Source: Streptomyces coffeae (lineage in GTDB: Bacteria > Actinomycetota > Actinomycetes > Streptomycetales > Streptomycetaceae). Taken from it: a stretch of DNA of 64,000 nt. This document shows positions 1-8,249 of this stretch, piece after piece; the first letter of the stretch is position 1; every line of letters starts with the position of its first letter. Under the pieces are notes generated by a model, which saw only the letters and a list, made by a program, of their open reading frames with translations, made no database searches and had not been told where the DNA came from. Both the position numbers and the translations under genes were made by a program. The stretch spans positions 248,001 to 312,000 of the forward strand of contig NZ_JAERRF010000007.1 of the NCBI RefSeq assembly GCF_016741875.1, given 5' to 3'.

Positions 1-266
1 GCTGCCAGCTCGGAACGCAGCTCGGGCGCGTTGTACAGCTCGCCGTTGTACGTCAGGGCGAGGCCGCCCGAGACCATCGGCTGGGCGCCGGTCTCGGACA
101 GGTCGATGATGGCCAACCGGCGGTGCCCGAGGTGCACTTCGCCGTCACCGGCGGGGTGGCTGTACCGGCCCGCCCCGTCCGGACCGCGGTGGGCGAGGGT
201 ATCGGTGAGCCGGTCGGTCACGACCTTCCCGTCCGGCCATCGGTACGTACCTGCGATGCCACACAT
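1..266 (-). CDS. Asparagine synthetase-like glutamine amidotransferase, N-terminal part (runs off the window)
   Basis: The first 88 residues are visible and continue past base 1. The protein opens with MCGIAG, so Cys2 is the N-terminal nucleophile of a class II glutamine amidotransferase domain. LAHRGPDG, GHRRLAIIDLS and TYNGELYN are the conserved blocks of glutamine-hydrolysing asparagine synthetases (AsnB). The start is fixed by the need for Cys2, with ATG at 264-266. The gene lies 3 bp after the stop of the chain-length protein and is the last visible member of the exopolysaccharide operon. AsnB paralogues in such operons are usually thought to amidate a sugar or uronic-acid carboxylate rather than make free asparagine, and the upstream AlgD-like dehydrogenase would supply a uronic acid. 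That role is inference; the family assignment is firm. Confidence 0.9.
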   Translation of the reverse strand, partial: MCGIAGTYRWPDGKVVTDRLTDTLAHRGPDGAGRYSHPAGDGEVHLGHRRLAIIDLSETGAQPMVSGGLALTYNGELYNAPELRSELA

Positions 267-269
267 GTC

Positions 270-1799
270 CTACCGCGCCTCCTGGTCGTTGCCGGGGACT
301 CGTGCGGCCCACATCGGCGGCCGCTCCGTCCGCCGTCGGCCCATCTCGTTCTGTCGGGCCAGCCGCTCGTTCTGGCCGCGCAGCGCGATGTGCAGCCCGT
401 CCCACAGCGTGCCGTCGGTCCGGTCACGCGGATCGGGGTCGATCAGCACCACACCGATCACCGGAATGCGCTGGTCCGCGAGCTGCCGCGCCACGGTGTG
501 CAGCCATGTGGCGCTGCCGTGCCCGGCACGCACGACGAGCACGGTCTGGTCACCGAGGTACTGGAGGTCGGTCCACGCCGTGCCGGGCGCGACCGAGCCG
601 ACGCCGAGCCGGCGCACCTGACGCGGCATGGCCGCGGCACGCTCGCCGCTGACCACGGCCGGGTCTCCTGGCTGCTTGCGGCTGTTGGCGAGCTGCGGGC
701 CGGGCAGCCCATCGATGATGACCACGGGCCCCTCCGCCGCCAGTGCCCTGGCGACGTTCAGGGCGATCACGCTCGTGCTGCGCGCACAGCCCAGTTCCAG
801 CAGCGACACCGGTTCCGCGGAGCCGCGCACGGCGCGGGCCAGGGTCGTGGTGAGCCGTTCGCGTGCCGCCCGGGTCCGTCGGCGCTGCCACAGCCCGGCC
901 GGCCGGCGGGGCGTGCGGCGCAGCTCCGCGATGACCGAGGCGCCCAGGTTCGACGCGATCTCCCGGCGCAGTACGGGGCGGTCCGCCACCACCGCGCCGA
1001 CCGCGGCCACCGCGAGCCCGAGGACCAGTCCGAGGACGAGCCCGATCGCCGCGTTGGTGGCAGCGGCCCTGGGCAGGGAGTGCCGCACCGCGCGCGGGGC
1101 GTCCACGATCTGTGTGCCGGCGATGAGCTTGGGCGTGCCGATGCGCGCCTCCTCGGCGCGCTGGTCGAAATCGGCGATCCGCGAGTTGAGCTCGGCCCGG
1201 CGGGCGAAGAGCGACTCGATGCTCGCCGACGCTTTCGGGTCGCTCTCCGGCGATCGGTCTCCGATCGCCTTGTTGACCTTGGCGAGCTCGTCCCGCATGC
1301 GGTCACGCTGGTCGAGCAGGGCCTTGGCCTCGGCTTTCGCGGTTTCCCGCATCCGCTTCACATGGTCCGCGACGAACGCGTCGGCCAGCGCCTTGGCCCG
1401 GGCCACCGCTTCCGCGTCGCTGTCACCAGTCACATCGATCTGGAGCAGGTTGTTGGTCAAGCCGGTACCCCGGTAGTCCCGTATGAAGTCTTCCGGGTTT
1501 TCCGGGGACTTGAGGGACCGCAGGGCCTTGCCGGCGATCCGCGTGGTCCCCAACAGTTCGACGTCGGTGCGGATCAGCGTTCCGGTGTCGTTCGGCTGGT
1601 CGTCCTGATGCGCGACCAGCACCTTGGTCACCGCGGAGGGCGGGGGCGGCATCAGGACCGTCACCGCCGCGCCGACCAGCAGCCCCAGCAGCGCCATGGC
1701 GCACCAGAGGCGGCGGCGCCTGCGCACCGCCACCACCAGCGCCTGAAGGTCGAAGAGCGGAGTGGCGGCCGACGACTCCGACGTCTTGCTCGTCGTCAC
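270..1799 (-). CDS. Wzz-type chain-length determinant with degenerate BY-kinase-like C-terminus
   Basis: This is a 509-residue inner-membrane protein. A basic stretch (VRRRRRLW, about 26-33) precedes TM1 (about 35-53), followed by an extracytoplasmic Wzz region with a coiled coil (about 150-210, rich in A/E/K/R) and TM2 (about 245-270). The C-terminal 200 residues resemble a cytoplasmic tyrosine autokinase domain but lack a proper Walker A: the matching site reads ELGCARSTS, while VVIIDG looks like a Walker A'-type strand. It probably helps set exopolysaccharide chain length as a non-catalytic partner. The GTG start at 1797-1799 overlaps the previous stop as GTGA, implying translational coupling. 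The assignment rests on topology and operon context more than on motifs. Confidence 0.8.
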   Translation of the reverse strand: MTTSKTSESSAATPLFDLQALVVAVRRRRRLWCAMALLGLLVGAAVTVLMPPPPSAVTKVLVAHQDDQPNDTGTLIRTDVELLGTTRIAGKALRSLKSPENPEDFIRDYRGTGLTNNLLQIDVTGDSDAEAVARAKALADAFVADHVKRMRETAKAEAKALLDQRDRMRDELAKVNKAIGDRSPESDPKASASIESLFARRAELNSRIADFDQRAEEARIGTPKLIAGTQIVDAPRAVRHSLPRAAATNAAIGLVLGLVLGLAVAAVGAVVADRPVLRREIASNLGASVIAELRRTPRRPAGLWQRRRTRAARERLTTTLARAVRGSAEPVSLLELGCARSTSVIALNVARALAAEGPVVIIDGLPGPQLANSRKQPGDPAVVSGERAAAMPRQVRRLGVGSVAPGTAWTDLQYLGDQTVLVVRAGHGSATWLHTVARQLADQRIPVIGVVLIDPDPRDRTDGTLWDGLHIALRGQNERLARQNEMGRRRTERPPMWAARVPGNDQEAR

Positions 1800-3193
1800 A
1801 CTGAACCTCCCCTCGCGTCGTCGCCCACCGCGAACGCCGGCGTGGCGTGATGCGGGGGACGGCCGGCAGTCCGCGTGGGGCGGGCCCGGACCGTGCCGGC
1901 GACGACGATGCCGACGACCTCATGCCTGCCGTCCGCACACGCCTCGGCGATGCCGGCGAGCTCCCCTGCGGTCCAGCTGCCCGCACTGAGCACGACCAGG
2001 GCACCGGACTCGGTGCCGCGGTCCGGCACCAGCGGCCGGGACACCGAAACCTCCACCACCCGCAGCATGGGGTAGCCCCTGCTCGAAGAGGTGGGGGAAG
2101 GATCGCTGTCGGCCTCGGCGACGAGCTGCCCGGCGGCCCGGCGGGCGATCTCGTCGCCGTCCGGGACGACAACCAGCAGCCGCCGGGGGGCCGGCAGCCG
2201 GTCCCGGAGGCGAGCACACACCTGCCGGTAGCGGCTCTGCCTGCCGACCTCGCCGCCGGACGGCTGTGGGGTCGGTAGGTCCCACCGGGTGTCGACGCCG
2301 AGGAGCCAGCGGATCCAGGCCCGCGGGCCACGGCCTCTTGGCCCGCGCGCGGGCCCTTCTCCCGGCACGTCGACGGTGCCGAGGAGCACCGAGCCCAGCG
2401 CCGCGGCGATCTCCGGTTCGGTGCGCAGTCGGCGGCTGGCCCGTGCGGCGGCGAGATGGCCGATGACCGCGAACAGGAAGAACAGCAGCGCCCCGGCGAC
2501 GATGAGTTGCATCCTCGTCGGCGGTGCCTCGCCGGTCGGCCGGGCCGCCGGCCCCATGACGACCATGTTGGCCTTGTTGGTCGCCGGGTCGGCCTCGTCC
2601 AGCTTCTTCATGGCCTCCTGGAGCGCGGTGCGCAGCTTCTCGAGCTCGGTGCGGGCCTGCACTCCCTCCACGGTCTGCCCCGGATCGGCCGCATCGGCCA
2701 GCTCGGTGATGCGGCGGCTGGTCTGCACCACCATCTGCCGCAGTGCCTCGGGCCGCGCCGCCGCTTCGGGGTCGGTGTTGTCGCCTAGGATCCGCGCGGC
2801 GAATGTGACGAACTGCTGGACCATCTGGTCGGTGAGTTGCTGGGCGCGCTCCGGGGTGTCGGCCGTGCCCGAGATCTTGATGATGTTCCCGTCGGCGGCC
2901 TTGGCGCTCACCCGATCCCGCAGCTCGCTGCCGCTGACCCCGGTCCAGCCGAGTGTGGCGGCCGCGCGGTCGACCACCACCGAACTGGTCGCGATCTCCG
3001 CCTGAGTCAGCAGCTCGCGCTCCTCCCACGCCCCCGGCAGCAGTACCGATGCCGACGTCGTGTAACGCGGCGGAAACAGCAACGAGGTGCCGTAGCCGAC
3101 GAGCGCACCCACCACGGCGAGGATGGTGAGAAGCCGCCAGCGCCGACGGATAATCCGCCCGATCGTGACCAGGCGTATTGCGTCTTCACTCAA
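1796..3193 (-). CDS. Wzz/chain-length determinant family membrane protein
   Basis: This 465-residue protein is a second polysaccharide co-polymerase. A cytoplasmic basic N-terminus with RRRWRLL (about 17-23) is followed by TM1 (about 24-42), a Wzz domain with YTTSASVLLP just after TM1, a coiled-coil-like middle (about 150-205), TM2 (about 230-250) and a variable cytoplasmic tail. The only in-frame start near the Wzz domain is TTG at 3191-3193, which overlaps the glycosyltransferase stop as TTGA. A TTG in a 4-bp overlap is unusual and makes translation likely to depend on termination of the upstream gene. It stands next to the other Wzz-like protein, and the two may form a hetero-oligomer. No kinase motif is seen. 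Confidence 0.8.
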   Translation of the reverse strand: MSEDAIRLVTIGRIIRRRWRLLTILAVVGALVGYGTSLLFPPRYTTSASVLLPGAWEERELLTQAEIATSSVVVDRAAATLGWTGVSGSELRDRVSAKAADGNIIKISGTADTPERAQQLTDQMVQQFVTFAARILGDNTDPEAAARPEALRQMVVQTSRRITELADAADPGQTVEGVQARTELEKLRTALQEAMKKLDEADPATNKANMVVMGPAARPTGEAPPTRMQLIVAGALLFFLFAVIGHLAAARASRRLRTEPEIAAALGSVLLGTVDVPGEGPARGPRGRGPRAWIRWLLGVDTRWDLPTPQPSGGEVGRQSRYRQVCARLRDRLPAPRRLLVVVPDGDEIARRAAGQLVAEADSDPSPTSSSRGYPMLRVVEVSVSRPLVPDRGTESGALVVLSAGSWTAGELAGIAEACADGRHEVVGIVVAGTVRARPTRTAGRPPHHATPAFAVGDDARGGSV

Positions 3194-4518
3194 CGGCGCG
3201 GCCTCCGCCCTGCCCGGTACGGGTCGCCCGCCGACACCGGAGCGTGGTCACGGCAGGCAGCGGCGTAGGCGGCGAGCAGCGACGCCTGCGAGTTCCGCCA
3301 GGAGAGCGGCCCGCCGATCCGCTCCTGGCCGATCTTGCCCATCCGGGCCCGCTTCTCCGGATCGTCCAGCAGCACGGTGATGAGCTCGGCGAACTCGGCC
3401 TCGTCGTTGGCGGCCGCGTAGACGGCGGCGTCACCGGCGGAGACACGCGCCTCCCGGAGGTCGAACGAGACGATCGGCCGGCCCATCGCCATGTACTCCA
3501 GGACCTTGTTCATGGTCGATACGTCGTTGAGCGGATTGCGCGGGTCGGGGGAGAGGCACACGTCCGCGGTGGACAGGTAGCGCACCAGGTCGGCGTCCGG
3601 AACGCGCCCCGTGAACTGCACCTGCTCCGAGAGCCCGAGCCGCCGCGACAGCTCCACCATCGCGTCGAAGGCGTCGCCGGAGCCGACGAACACCGCGTGC
3701 CAGTCGGTCCGCCCGAGCTCGTCGCGCAGCTTCGCGAGGGCCCGCAAGGCGTAGTCGACGCCGTCCTGCGGGCCCATGACGCCGAGGTAGCACAACAGAT
3801 GAGGCTTGCCGCGCTTCAACTCCGGCTCGGGCGGCACCGGTTGGAACCGTTCGATCGCGGGCGCGCTGCGCACCACGAAGACGTCCTCCGGCCGCTTTCC
3901 GCCACGGCGTATCGCGACGTCCCGGTAGCTCTCGTTCGTGGCGAGCACGACGTCCGCGGCCCGGTAGGTCCGCCGTTCCAGCGCGCACACGGCGCGGTAG
4001 AGCAGGTCCTCGCCGCGGTCGAACCGGGAGAGGTACAGCTCGGGTACCAGGTCGTGCTGGTCGAAGACGAACCGCGCGCCGCGCCGCTTCAGCCACAGTG
4101 CCGGCAGGAACAGCAGGTCGGGCGGGTTGCAGGCGTGGACCACGTCGACCGGGCCGACCTTGCGGGCCAGCCGAGCCGTGTGCCACAACGCCGATCCGTA
4201 CTCCCGCAGGTAGCCGGCCGGCCCTCCGGTGGCCGCGCGTAACGGGTAGCGGTGAATCCGCACCCCGTCGATCTCCGCCTCCGGCTCCGTGTCCCGCTTC
4301 TCCCCCCGGGGACAGATGACGTGCACCTCCCAGCCCGCGTCGCGCAGCGTCGTGCACTCCTGCCACACCCGCCGGTCGAACGGCACCGACAGGTTCTCCA
4401 CCAGAATCAGCGCGCGCCGGTCCGGCCGGTCGCCCCTGGTCGCGTCACCAAGCAAGGCCCATGTACCCCGGTTCGGCCTGGCGCGCCTCGGCGTCGGGAA
4501 GGCGGATGAGGTCGACAA
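3190..4518 (-). CDS. GT4-family (group 1) glycosyltransferase
   Basis: This is a 442-residue cytoplasmic or membrane-associated glycosyltransferase of the GT-B fold. The N-terminal half carries ILVENLSVPFDRRVWQE (about 36-52), typical of GT4 enzymes in exopolysaccharide operons. The C-terminal nucleotide-sugar half has FVGSGD, a VQFTGRVP strand, CLSPDP, and NKVLEYMAMGRPIVSFDL with the EX7E-like acidic pair. The ATG at 4516-4518 lies 74 bp inside the upstream dehydrogenase gene. A start nearer residue 30 would shorten the tail, and no strong ribosome-binding site decides between them. It probably adds a sugar to the lipid-linked repeat unit begun by the sugar-phosphate transferase. The substrate cannot be read from sequence. 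Confidence 0.88.
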   Translation of the reverse strand: MSTSSAFPTPRRARPNRGTWALLGDATRGDRPDRRALILVENLSVPFDRRVWQECTTLRDAGWEVHVICPRGEKRDTEPEAEIDGVRIHRYPLRAATGGPAGYLREYGSALWHTARLARKVGPVDVVHACNPPDLLFLPALWLKRRGARFVFDQHDLVPELYLSRFDRGEDLLYRAVCALERRTYRAADVVLATNESYRDVAIRRGGKRPEDVFVVRSAPAIERFQPVPPEPELKRGKPHLLCYLGVMGPQDGVDYALRALAKLRDELGRTDWHAVFVGSGDAFDAMVELSRRLGLSEQVQFTGRVPDADLVRYLSTADVCLSPDPRNPLNDVSTMNKVLEYMAMGRPIVSFDLREARVSAGDAAVYAAANDEAEFAELITVLLDDPEKRARMGKIGQERIGGPLSWRNSQASLLAAYAAACRDHAPVSAGDPYRAGRRPRR

Positions 4519-5770
4519 TCACTGGGCCGTCGCCATGGGGCAGCGCCGACAGCACGGCCGGATCCCTGGTCCCGACCAGGCACACCTCGGCGTGCTCGAG
4601 CACCTCGTCGACGGAGTCCGCGAGCAGCTGCCCGAGGTGCGGCAGCCGGGTCTCGATGTACTCGCGGTTCGCGCCGAGCAGCCGGGAGAGGCTCACGTTG
4701 GCGTCGTAGATCCGCAGGTCGTACCCCTTGCCGAAGAGCCGCTCCGCCAGCTCGACGAGCGGGCTCTCGCGGAGGTCGTCGGTGCCGGGTTTGAAGGACA
4801 GCCCGAACAGACCCACCCGGCGCTTGCCGGTGCGCTCGACCAGCTCCACCGCGCGCTGTAGATGGTCGGAGTTGGAGGGCAGCACATGGGCGAGGATGGG
4901 CACCGAGACGTCGGCCCGCTGCGCCGCGTGGACCAGGCTGCGTAAGTCCTTGGGCAGGCAGGAGCCACCGAAGGCGAAGCCGGGCCGCAGGTAGGCGGGG
5001 CTGATGTTCAGCTTGCGGTCGGCCAGGAACACGTCCATCACCTGGTGCGAGTCCACCCCGAGCGCCTGGCACACCGCGCCCAGCTCGTTCGCGAAGCCGA
5101 TCTTGAGGCCGTGGAACGCGTTGTCCGCATATTTGATCGCCTCGGCCGTCGGGACCGGCACCCGGAACACCTCGCCGGGCAAGCCGTCGTACAGTGCCGC
5201 CACCACGTCGCCGCTTGCCGGGTCGAGCTCGCCGATCACGGTCTTGGGCGGGTCGAAGAAGTCCCGCACGCTCGTGCCCTCGCGCAGGAACTCCGGGTTG
5301 ACCGCGACCCCGATGTCCACCCCGGCCGTGCCGCCGACGTACTTCTCCAGGATCGGTACCAGCAGGTTCAGGCAGGTGCCCGGGAGCATGGTGCTGCGGA
5401 ACACGACGGTGTGCCGGCCCCCCTGCTTGGCCCCCTCGGCCAGCGCGGCGCCGATCTGCTCGGTGACCCGCTCCAAGTACGTGGTGCACAGGCTGCCGTT
5501 GGGCTCCGACGGCGTGCCCACGCAGACCAGCGACACCTCGCTGCCCATGATCGCCTCGCGGACGTCGCCGGTGGCGCGTAACGCTCCGGTCCGCACGACC
5601 TCGGCGATGAGCTCGCCGATACGCTCCTCGACCACCGGGGCCTTGCCGTCGTTGACCAGGTCGACCTTCACCTGGTTCACGTCCACCCCGATGACCTCGT
5701 GACCCATGCCGGCCAGGCACGCGGCCGACACGCAGCCCACGTAGCCGAGCCCGAAAACACTGACTCTCAT
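4445..5770 (-). CDS. GDP-mannose/UDP-glucose 6-dehydrogenase family, closest in motifs to AlgD
   Basis: The protein has 441 residues and begins MRVSVFGLGYVG, an NAD-binding Rossmann motif at the very N-terminus. The ATG at 5768-5770 follows a strong GGGGGGAGGAAC site, so longer starts are rejected. The middle has RSTMLPG and the catalytic-cysteine block FGGSCLPKDLRSL; the C-terminal domain has GLSFKPGTDDLRESPLVELAE. This spacing and the VNDGKAPVVEE segment are more like GDP-mannose dehydrogenases (AlgD) than typical UDP-glucose dehydrogenases, although bases are not decidable from motifs alone. It would oxidise the sugar C6 twice to make a uronic acid for the polymer. A hairpin with a 7-bp stem (5790-5808) sits just upstream of its ribosome-binding site. 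Confidence 0.88.
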   Translation of the reverse strand: MRVSVFGLGYVGCVSAACLAGMGHEVIGVDVNQVKVDLVNDGKAPVVEERIGELIAEVVRTGALRATGDVREAIMGSEVSLVCVGTPSEPNGSLCTTYLERVTEQIGAALAEGAKQGGRHTVVFRSTMLPGTCLNLLVPILEKYVGGTAGVDIGVAVNPEFLREGTSVRDFFDPPKTVIGELDPASGDVVAALYDGLPGEVFRVPVPTAEAIKYADNAFHGLKIGFANELGAVCQALGVDSHQVMDVFLADRKLNISPAYLRPGFAFGGSCLPKDLRSLVHAAQRADVSVPILAHVLPSNSDHLQRAVELVERTGKRRVGLFGLSFKPGTDDLRESPLVELAERLFGKGYDLRIYDANVSLSRLLGANREYIETRLPHLGQLLADSVDEVLEHAEVCLVGTRDPAVLSALPHGDGPVIVDLIRLPDAEARQAEPGYMGLAW

Positions 5771-5789
5771 GACTCGTTCCTCCCCCCAG

Positions 5790-5808
5790 GCAGGCCCTCC
5801 CGGCCTGC
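5790..5808 (-). promoter_or_regulatory. Hairpin just upstream of the dehydrogenase ribosome-binding site
   Basis: The arms GCAGGCC (5790-5796) and GGCCTGC (5802-5808) pair perfectly around a five-base loop. The hairpin ends 19 bp before the dehydrogenase start, next to its GGGGGGAGGAAC site, inside the 82-bp gap after the sugar-phosphate transferase. This is the only non-overlapping junction in the first part of the operon. It could stabilise or partly terminate the transcript, or affect ribosome access. There is no T-run, so a strong terminator is unlikely. Confidence 0.45.
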
Positions 5809-5852
5809 GGTCCGCGCGCCGACGGGACCGTTGAGTTGCAGCCCCCCGCGCA

Positions 5853-7376
5853 TCAGTAGGCCCCCTGCCCGTAGACCACCGCACGCAGCGTCTTCCACAA
5901 GATCACTGTGTCCAGGGCGAGCGACCAGTCCTCCACGTACCGCAGGTCCAGCCGGACCGCCTCCTCCCACGACAGGTCGCTGCGTCCGCTGATCTGCCAC
6001 AGGCCGGTGAGTCCGGGCTTGACCAGCAGCCGCCGCCGGATGTCCGGGCCGTATGCAGCGGACTCCTCCGGTAACGGAGGCCGCGGACCGACGAGCGACA
6101 TCGATCCGGTGAGCACGTTGAACAGCTGCGGGAGCTCGTCGATCGAGTACCGGCGCAGCACTGCTCCCACCCGGGTCACCCGGGGATCCCGGCGGAGCTT
6201 GAACAGCAGGCCCGCGCCTTCGTTGCGGTCGGCCAGCTCGGCACGTGCCCCGTCAGCCCCGGCGACCATGGTGCGGAACTTGAGAATGGTGAACTCGCGG
6301 CCATCCTTGCCGACCCTGCGCTGGCGGTAGAACGCCCCACCCCGACTGTCCACCAGCACGAGCAGCCCGACGAACACCATCAGCGGCGCGAACAGCATCA
6401 GCAGGATCGCTGCGCCGATCCGGTCGACGACCCCTTTGACCGCCCGGCGGCCCCCGGTGAAGGTCGGCATGCTGACCCGCAGCAGCGGGATCCCGAGCAC
6501 CGCGTCGATGTGCAGCCGCGGGCCGGCCACTTCCATCAGCACGGGGGCCACGACCATCTCGGCTTCGCTGCCTTCGAGGTTCCAAGCCAGCCGCTGGAGC
6601 CGGTCCGGCGACCAGTGCGGGTCCGGTGTGACCGCGACGACACGGTAGCCGTCGTGGCGGACGTGGCCCGCGACGTCCGTCAGTCGGCCGACGACCGGCA
6701 CTCCGTCCAGTTGGTCACCGTCGAGCCCGAGGCCGTCCGTCGTGCACACCGCAGCCACCCGCCAGCCGAGGTGCGGGAACTTGCGGGTTCGGGTGATCAG
6801 GTCGCGCACGGTGGTCAGGCTCCCGGCAGCGAGCACCGGTCGCAGGCACCGTCCTTCCTTCCGCTGTTTGTGCAGCCAGAGGCGCAGCAGATACCGCGCG
6901 GTCATGGTGATGAGCGCGATCGCGGGGATCGCGACGAAGATCCAGAGCTTGATGTTGCGCGAGGTGAGGGCGATGCCGCCGAGCGCCAGTACGACGGTCG
7001 CGGTGAACAGTGAGCGTCCGAGCCGGCGGAATTCCTCGGCGCCCTGGCCGAGCACGGCCGGAGCCCACGACCGGCTCACCGCAAGTGCCCCCAGCACCAG
7101 CAACTCGGTGCCGAATGCGAGAATCCCCCACTTCTCGTGCCAGTTGGCCGCGTCCCGGGCCCCGAAGAAGTTGCCGATCGCCGCCACTACGAAGGCGGTG
7201 GCCACGGTATCGCTGGTGATCACGGTACGGCGGTACCGCTGCTCCCAGTCGATCGCGGGCTGGCTGATTGCCCCGTTCGCCAGACGCCCGCGCTCCGACG
7301 AAAACGGGCTGACTAATCCCCCTTGCCGCACAGAACCCCCCAGGTCCCCCAGTGGTTCGACGTGTTCGCCTAACAC
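5853..7376 (-). CDS. Polyprenyl glycosylphosphotransferase (WcaJ/CpsE-type initiating sugar transferase)
   Basis: This 507-residue integral membrane enzyme begins exopolysaccharide synthesis by moving a sugar-1-phosphate onto undecaprenyl phosphate. It has about four N-terminal TM segments (about 55-165), a soluble CoA-binding-like domain (about 175-300), another membrane segment (about 320-345) and the catalytic bacterial-sugar-transferase domain. Signatures include FYRQRRVGKDGREFTILKFRTM, YSIDELPQLFNVLTGSMSLVGPRPPLPEE and KPGLTGLWQISGRSDLSWEE. The start is GTG (7374-7376) four bases after GGAGG, and that ribosome-binding site is itself the first of three tandem hairpin repeats. It is the first gene of the minus-strand operon that continues to the window edge. 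Confidence 0.93.
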   Translation of the reverse strand: MLGEHVEPLGDLGGSVRQGGLVSPFSSERGRLANGAISQPAIDWEQRYRRTVITSDTVATAFVVAAIGNFFGARDAANWHEKWGILAFGTELLVLGALAVSRSWAPAVLGQGAEEFRRLGRSLFTATVVLALGGIALTSRNIKLWIFVAIPAIALITMTARYLLRLWLHKQRKEGRCLRPVLAAGSLTTVRDLITRTRKFPHLGWRVAAVCTTDGLGLDGDQLDGVPVVGRLTDVAGHVRHDGYRVVAVTPDPHWSPDRLQRLAWNLEGSEAEMVVAPVLMEVAGPRLHIDAVLGIPLLRVSMPTFTGGRRAVKGVVDRIGAAILLMLFAPLMVFVGLLVLVDSRGGAFYRQRRVGKDGREFTILKFRTMVAGADGARAELADRNEGAGLLFKLRRDPRVTRVGAVLRRYSIDELPQLFNVLTGSMSLVGPRPPLPEESAAYGPDIRRRLLVKPGLTGLWQISGRSDLSWEEAVRLDLRYVEDWSLALDTVILWKTLRAVVYGQGAY

Positions 7377-7484
7377 TGTTCCTCCCCCCGGGAGGCCCCC
7401 GCCCCCCGCACTCTTCCTCCCCTCGGGAGGCCCCCGCCCCCCGCGCCGCGCTGTTCCTCCCCTCGGGAGGCCCCCGCCCCCCGG
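7376..7484 (-). repeat. Three tandem Shine-Dalgarno-bearing hairpin repeats before the exopolysaccharide operon
   Basis: Three near-identical units begin at 7376, 7411 and 7451 (spacings 35 and 40 bp). Each has TTCCTCCCC, then GGGAGG, then a run of C ending CGCCCCCCG. Read on the minus strand each gives a G-rich run, CCTCCC, a three-base loop, GGGAGG and AAC. Every unit is therefore a six-base-pair hairpin that contains, and could hide, a GGGAGG ribosome-binding site. Only the copy at 7381-7389 is placed to serve the sugar-transferase GTG. The others lie in the leader and may compete for ribosomes, bind a regulator or result from slippage. The function is inference. Confidence 0.7.
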
Positions 7485-7830
7485 CGCATGGCATCCCGGC
7501 TATTCCAGAGCTACGTGAACAACCCACCCTGGCGGCAGCAGACTCGCATGTCCTGCCAGACTCTCGAGGTGCGCTGGGAACTCGTCGAAACCTCGGGTGC
7601 TCCCCACACCCAAGGCCCCTCTCGGGCTCCAAGAATTGATCACCCCCACGCCCGGCGCCGGGGACGCGACTGCTGGCCTTCCGTAGCACCGGACCTCTAG
7701 ATCATTACTGGTCGCCTCGTGTCCGAACAGCTGAAGCACGGTCAATCTAGACCATCGGAACCAGTATGAAGAGATGATGTGTGTAATTTGTGCTCAAACT
7801 TTGACTGGATCCACCGATCGGTGCCGCCGC
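7485..7830 (-). other. Upstream region of the exopolysaccharide operon, no gene seen
   Basis: No convincing coding frame is found on either strand. The part from about 7690 to 7810 is clearly richer in A/T than its surroundings (for example around GATGATGTGTGTAATTTG), so it is the likely place for the operon promoter. No consensus -10/-35 pair stands out enough to mark. Confidence 0.4.
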
Positions 7831-8208
7831 CTACGGGTGCCTTGACGCCACCGCGCGCTCCGGCAACTCGCCCGGCCTGTGCCGCTCGGACATCCGATTC
7901 GGTACTGTGAGCTGCGGCGATGCCATTGCGCAGGCAGTCTGGCGGTACTCGTTGATCAGCCCGCCGAGGACGGGCCGTCGTTCGTTTCGGTGGGCTTGGA
8001 TGTCCGTGCCGTTGGCTGGTACAGGCGGTTCGGCACCGTCCGGGGATAGTTGCTGCCGGGGTTGGTGGGGGCGGTGCCGGATGTACTCGGTCAGGGCTGC
8101 GTGGGTGTGGTGGTCCTCGTTGTCGATCAGGACTCGGTCGTGAGGTTTCTGGCCTGTTGGACGGCCCGCCGGGGCGGCGCTGCTGGGGGAACGTCTACTT
8201 CCGCGCAA
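7831..8208 (-). pseudogene. C-terminal remnant of an integrase-core (rve) transposase
   Basis: The minus-strand frame reads HDRVLIDNEDH, then ALTEYIRHRPHQPRQQ, then RRPVLGGLINEYRQTA. This is the C-terminal block (NEQH, YIRHYNSHRPHQ, VLGGLINEYRRAA) found in many Streptomyces integrase-core transposases. The catalytic DDE part is missing. Where the normal stop follows the final alanine codon, this copy has TGC and reads on. The segment around 7907-7960 closely matches a second remnant at 32634-32690. It is a dead fragment with no inverted repeats recognisable around it. Confidence 0.75.
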
Positions 8209-8249
8209 TGAGTTGCCGATGCCAGGCCAGCAGTTCCCTTCGGAGCCGT

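Noticed and set aside
123-1850. A long plus-strand open frame of 575 codons
   Set aside because: It is antisense to the chain-length and asparagine-synthetase genes, has no family motifs and arises from the strong third-position G/C of the real genes.
7376-7484. CRISPR array
   Set aside because: Only three units, 35-40 bp apart, with no unique spacers of constant length and no cas genes; they contain ribosome-binding sites instead.
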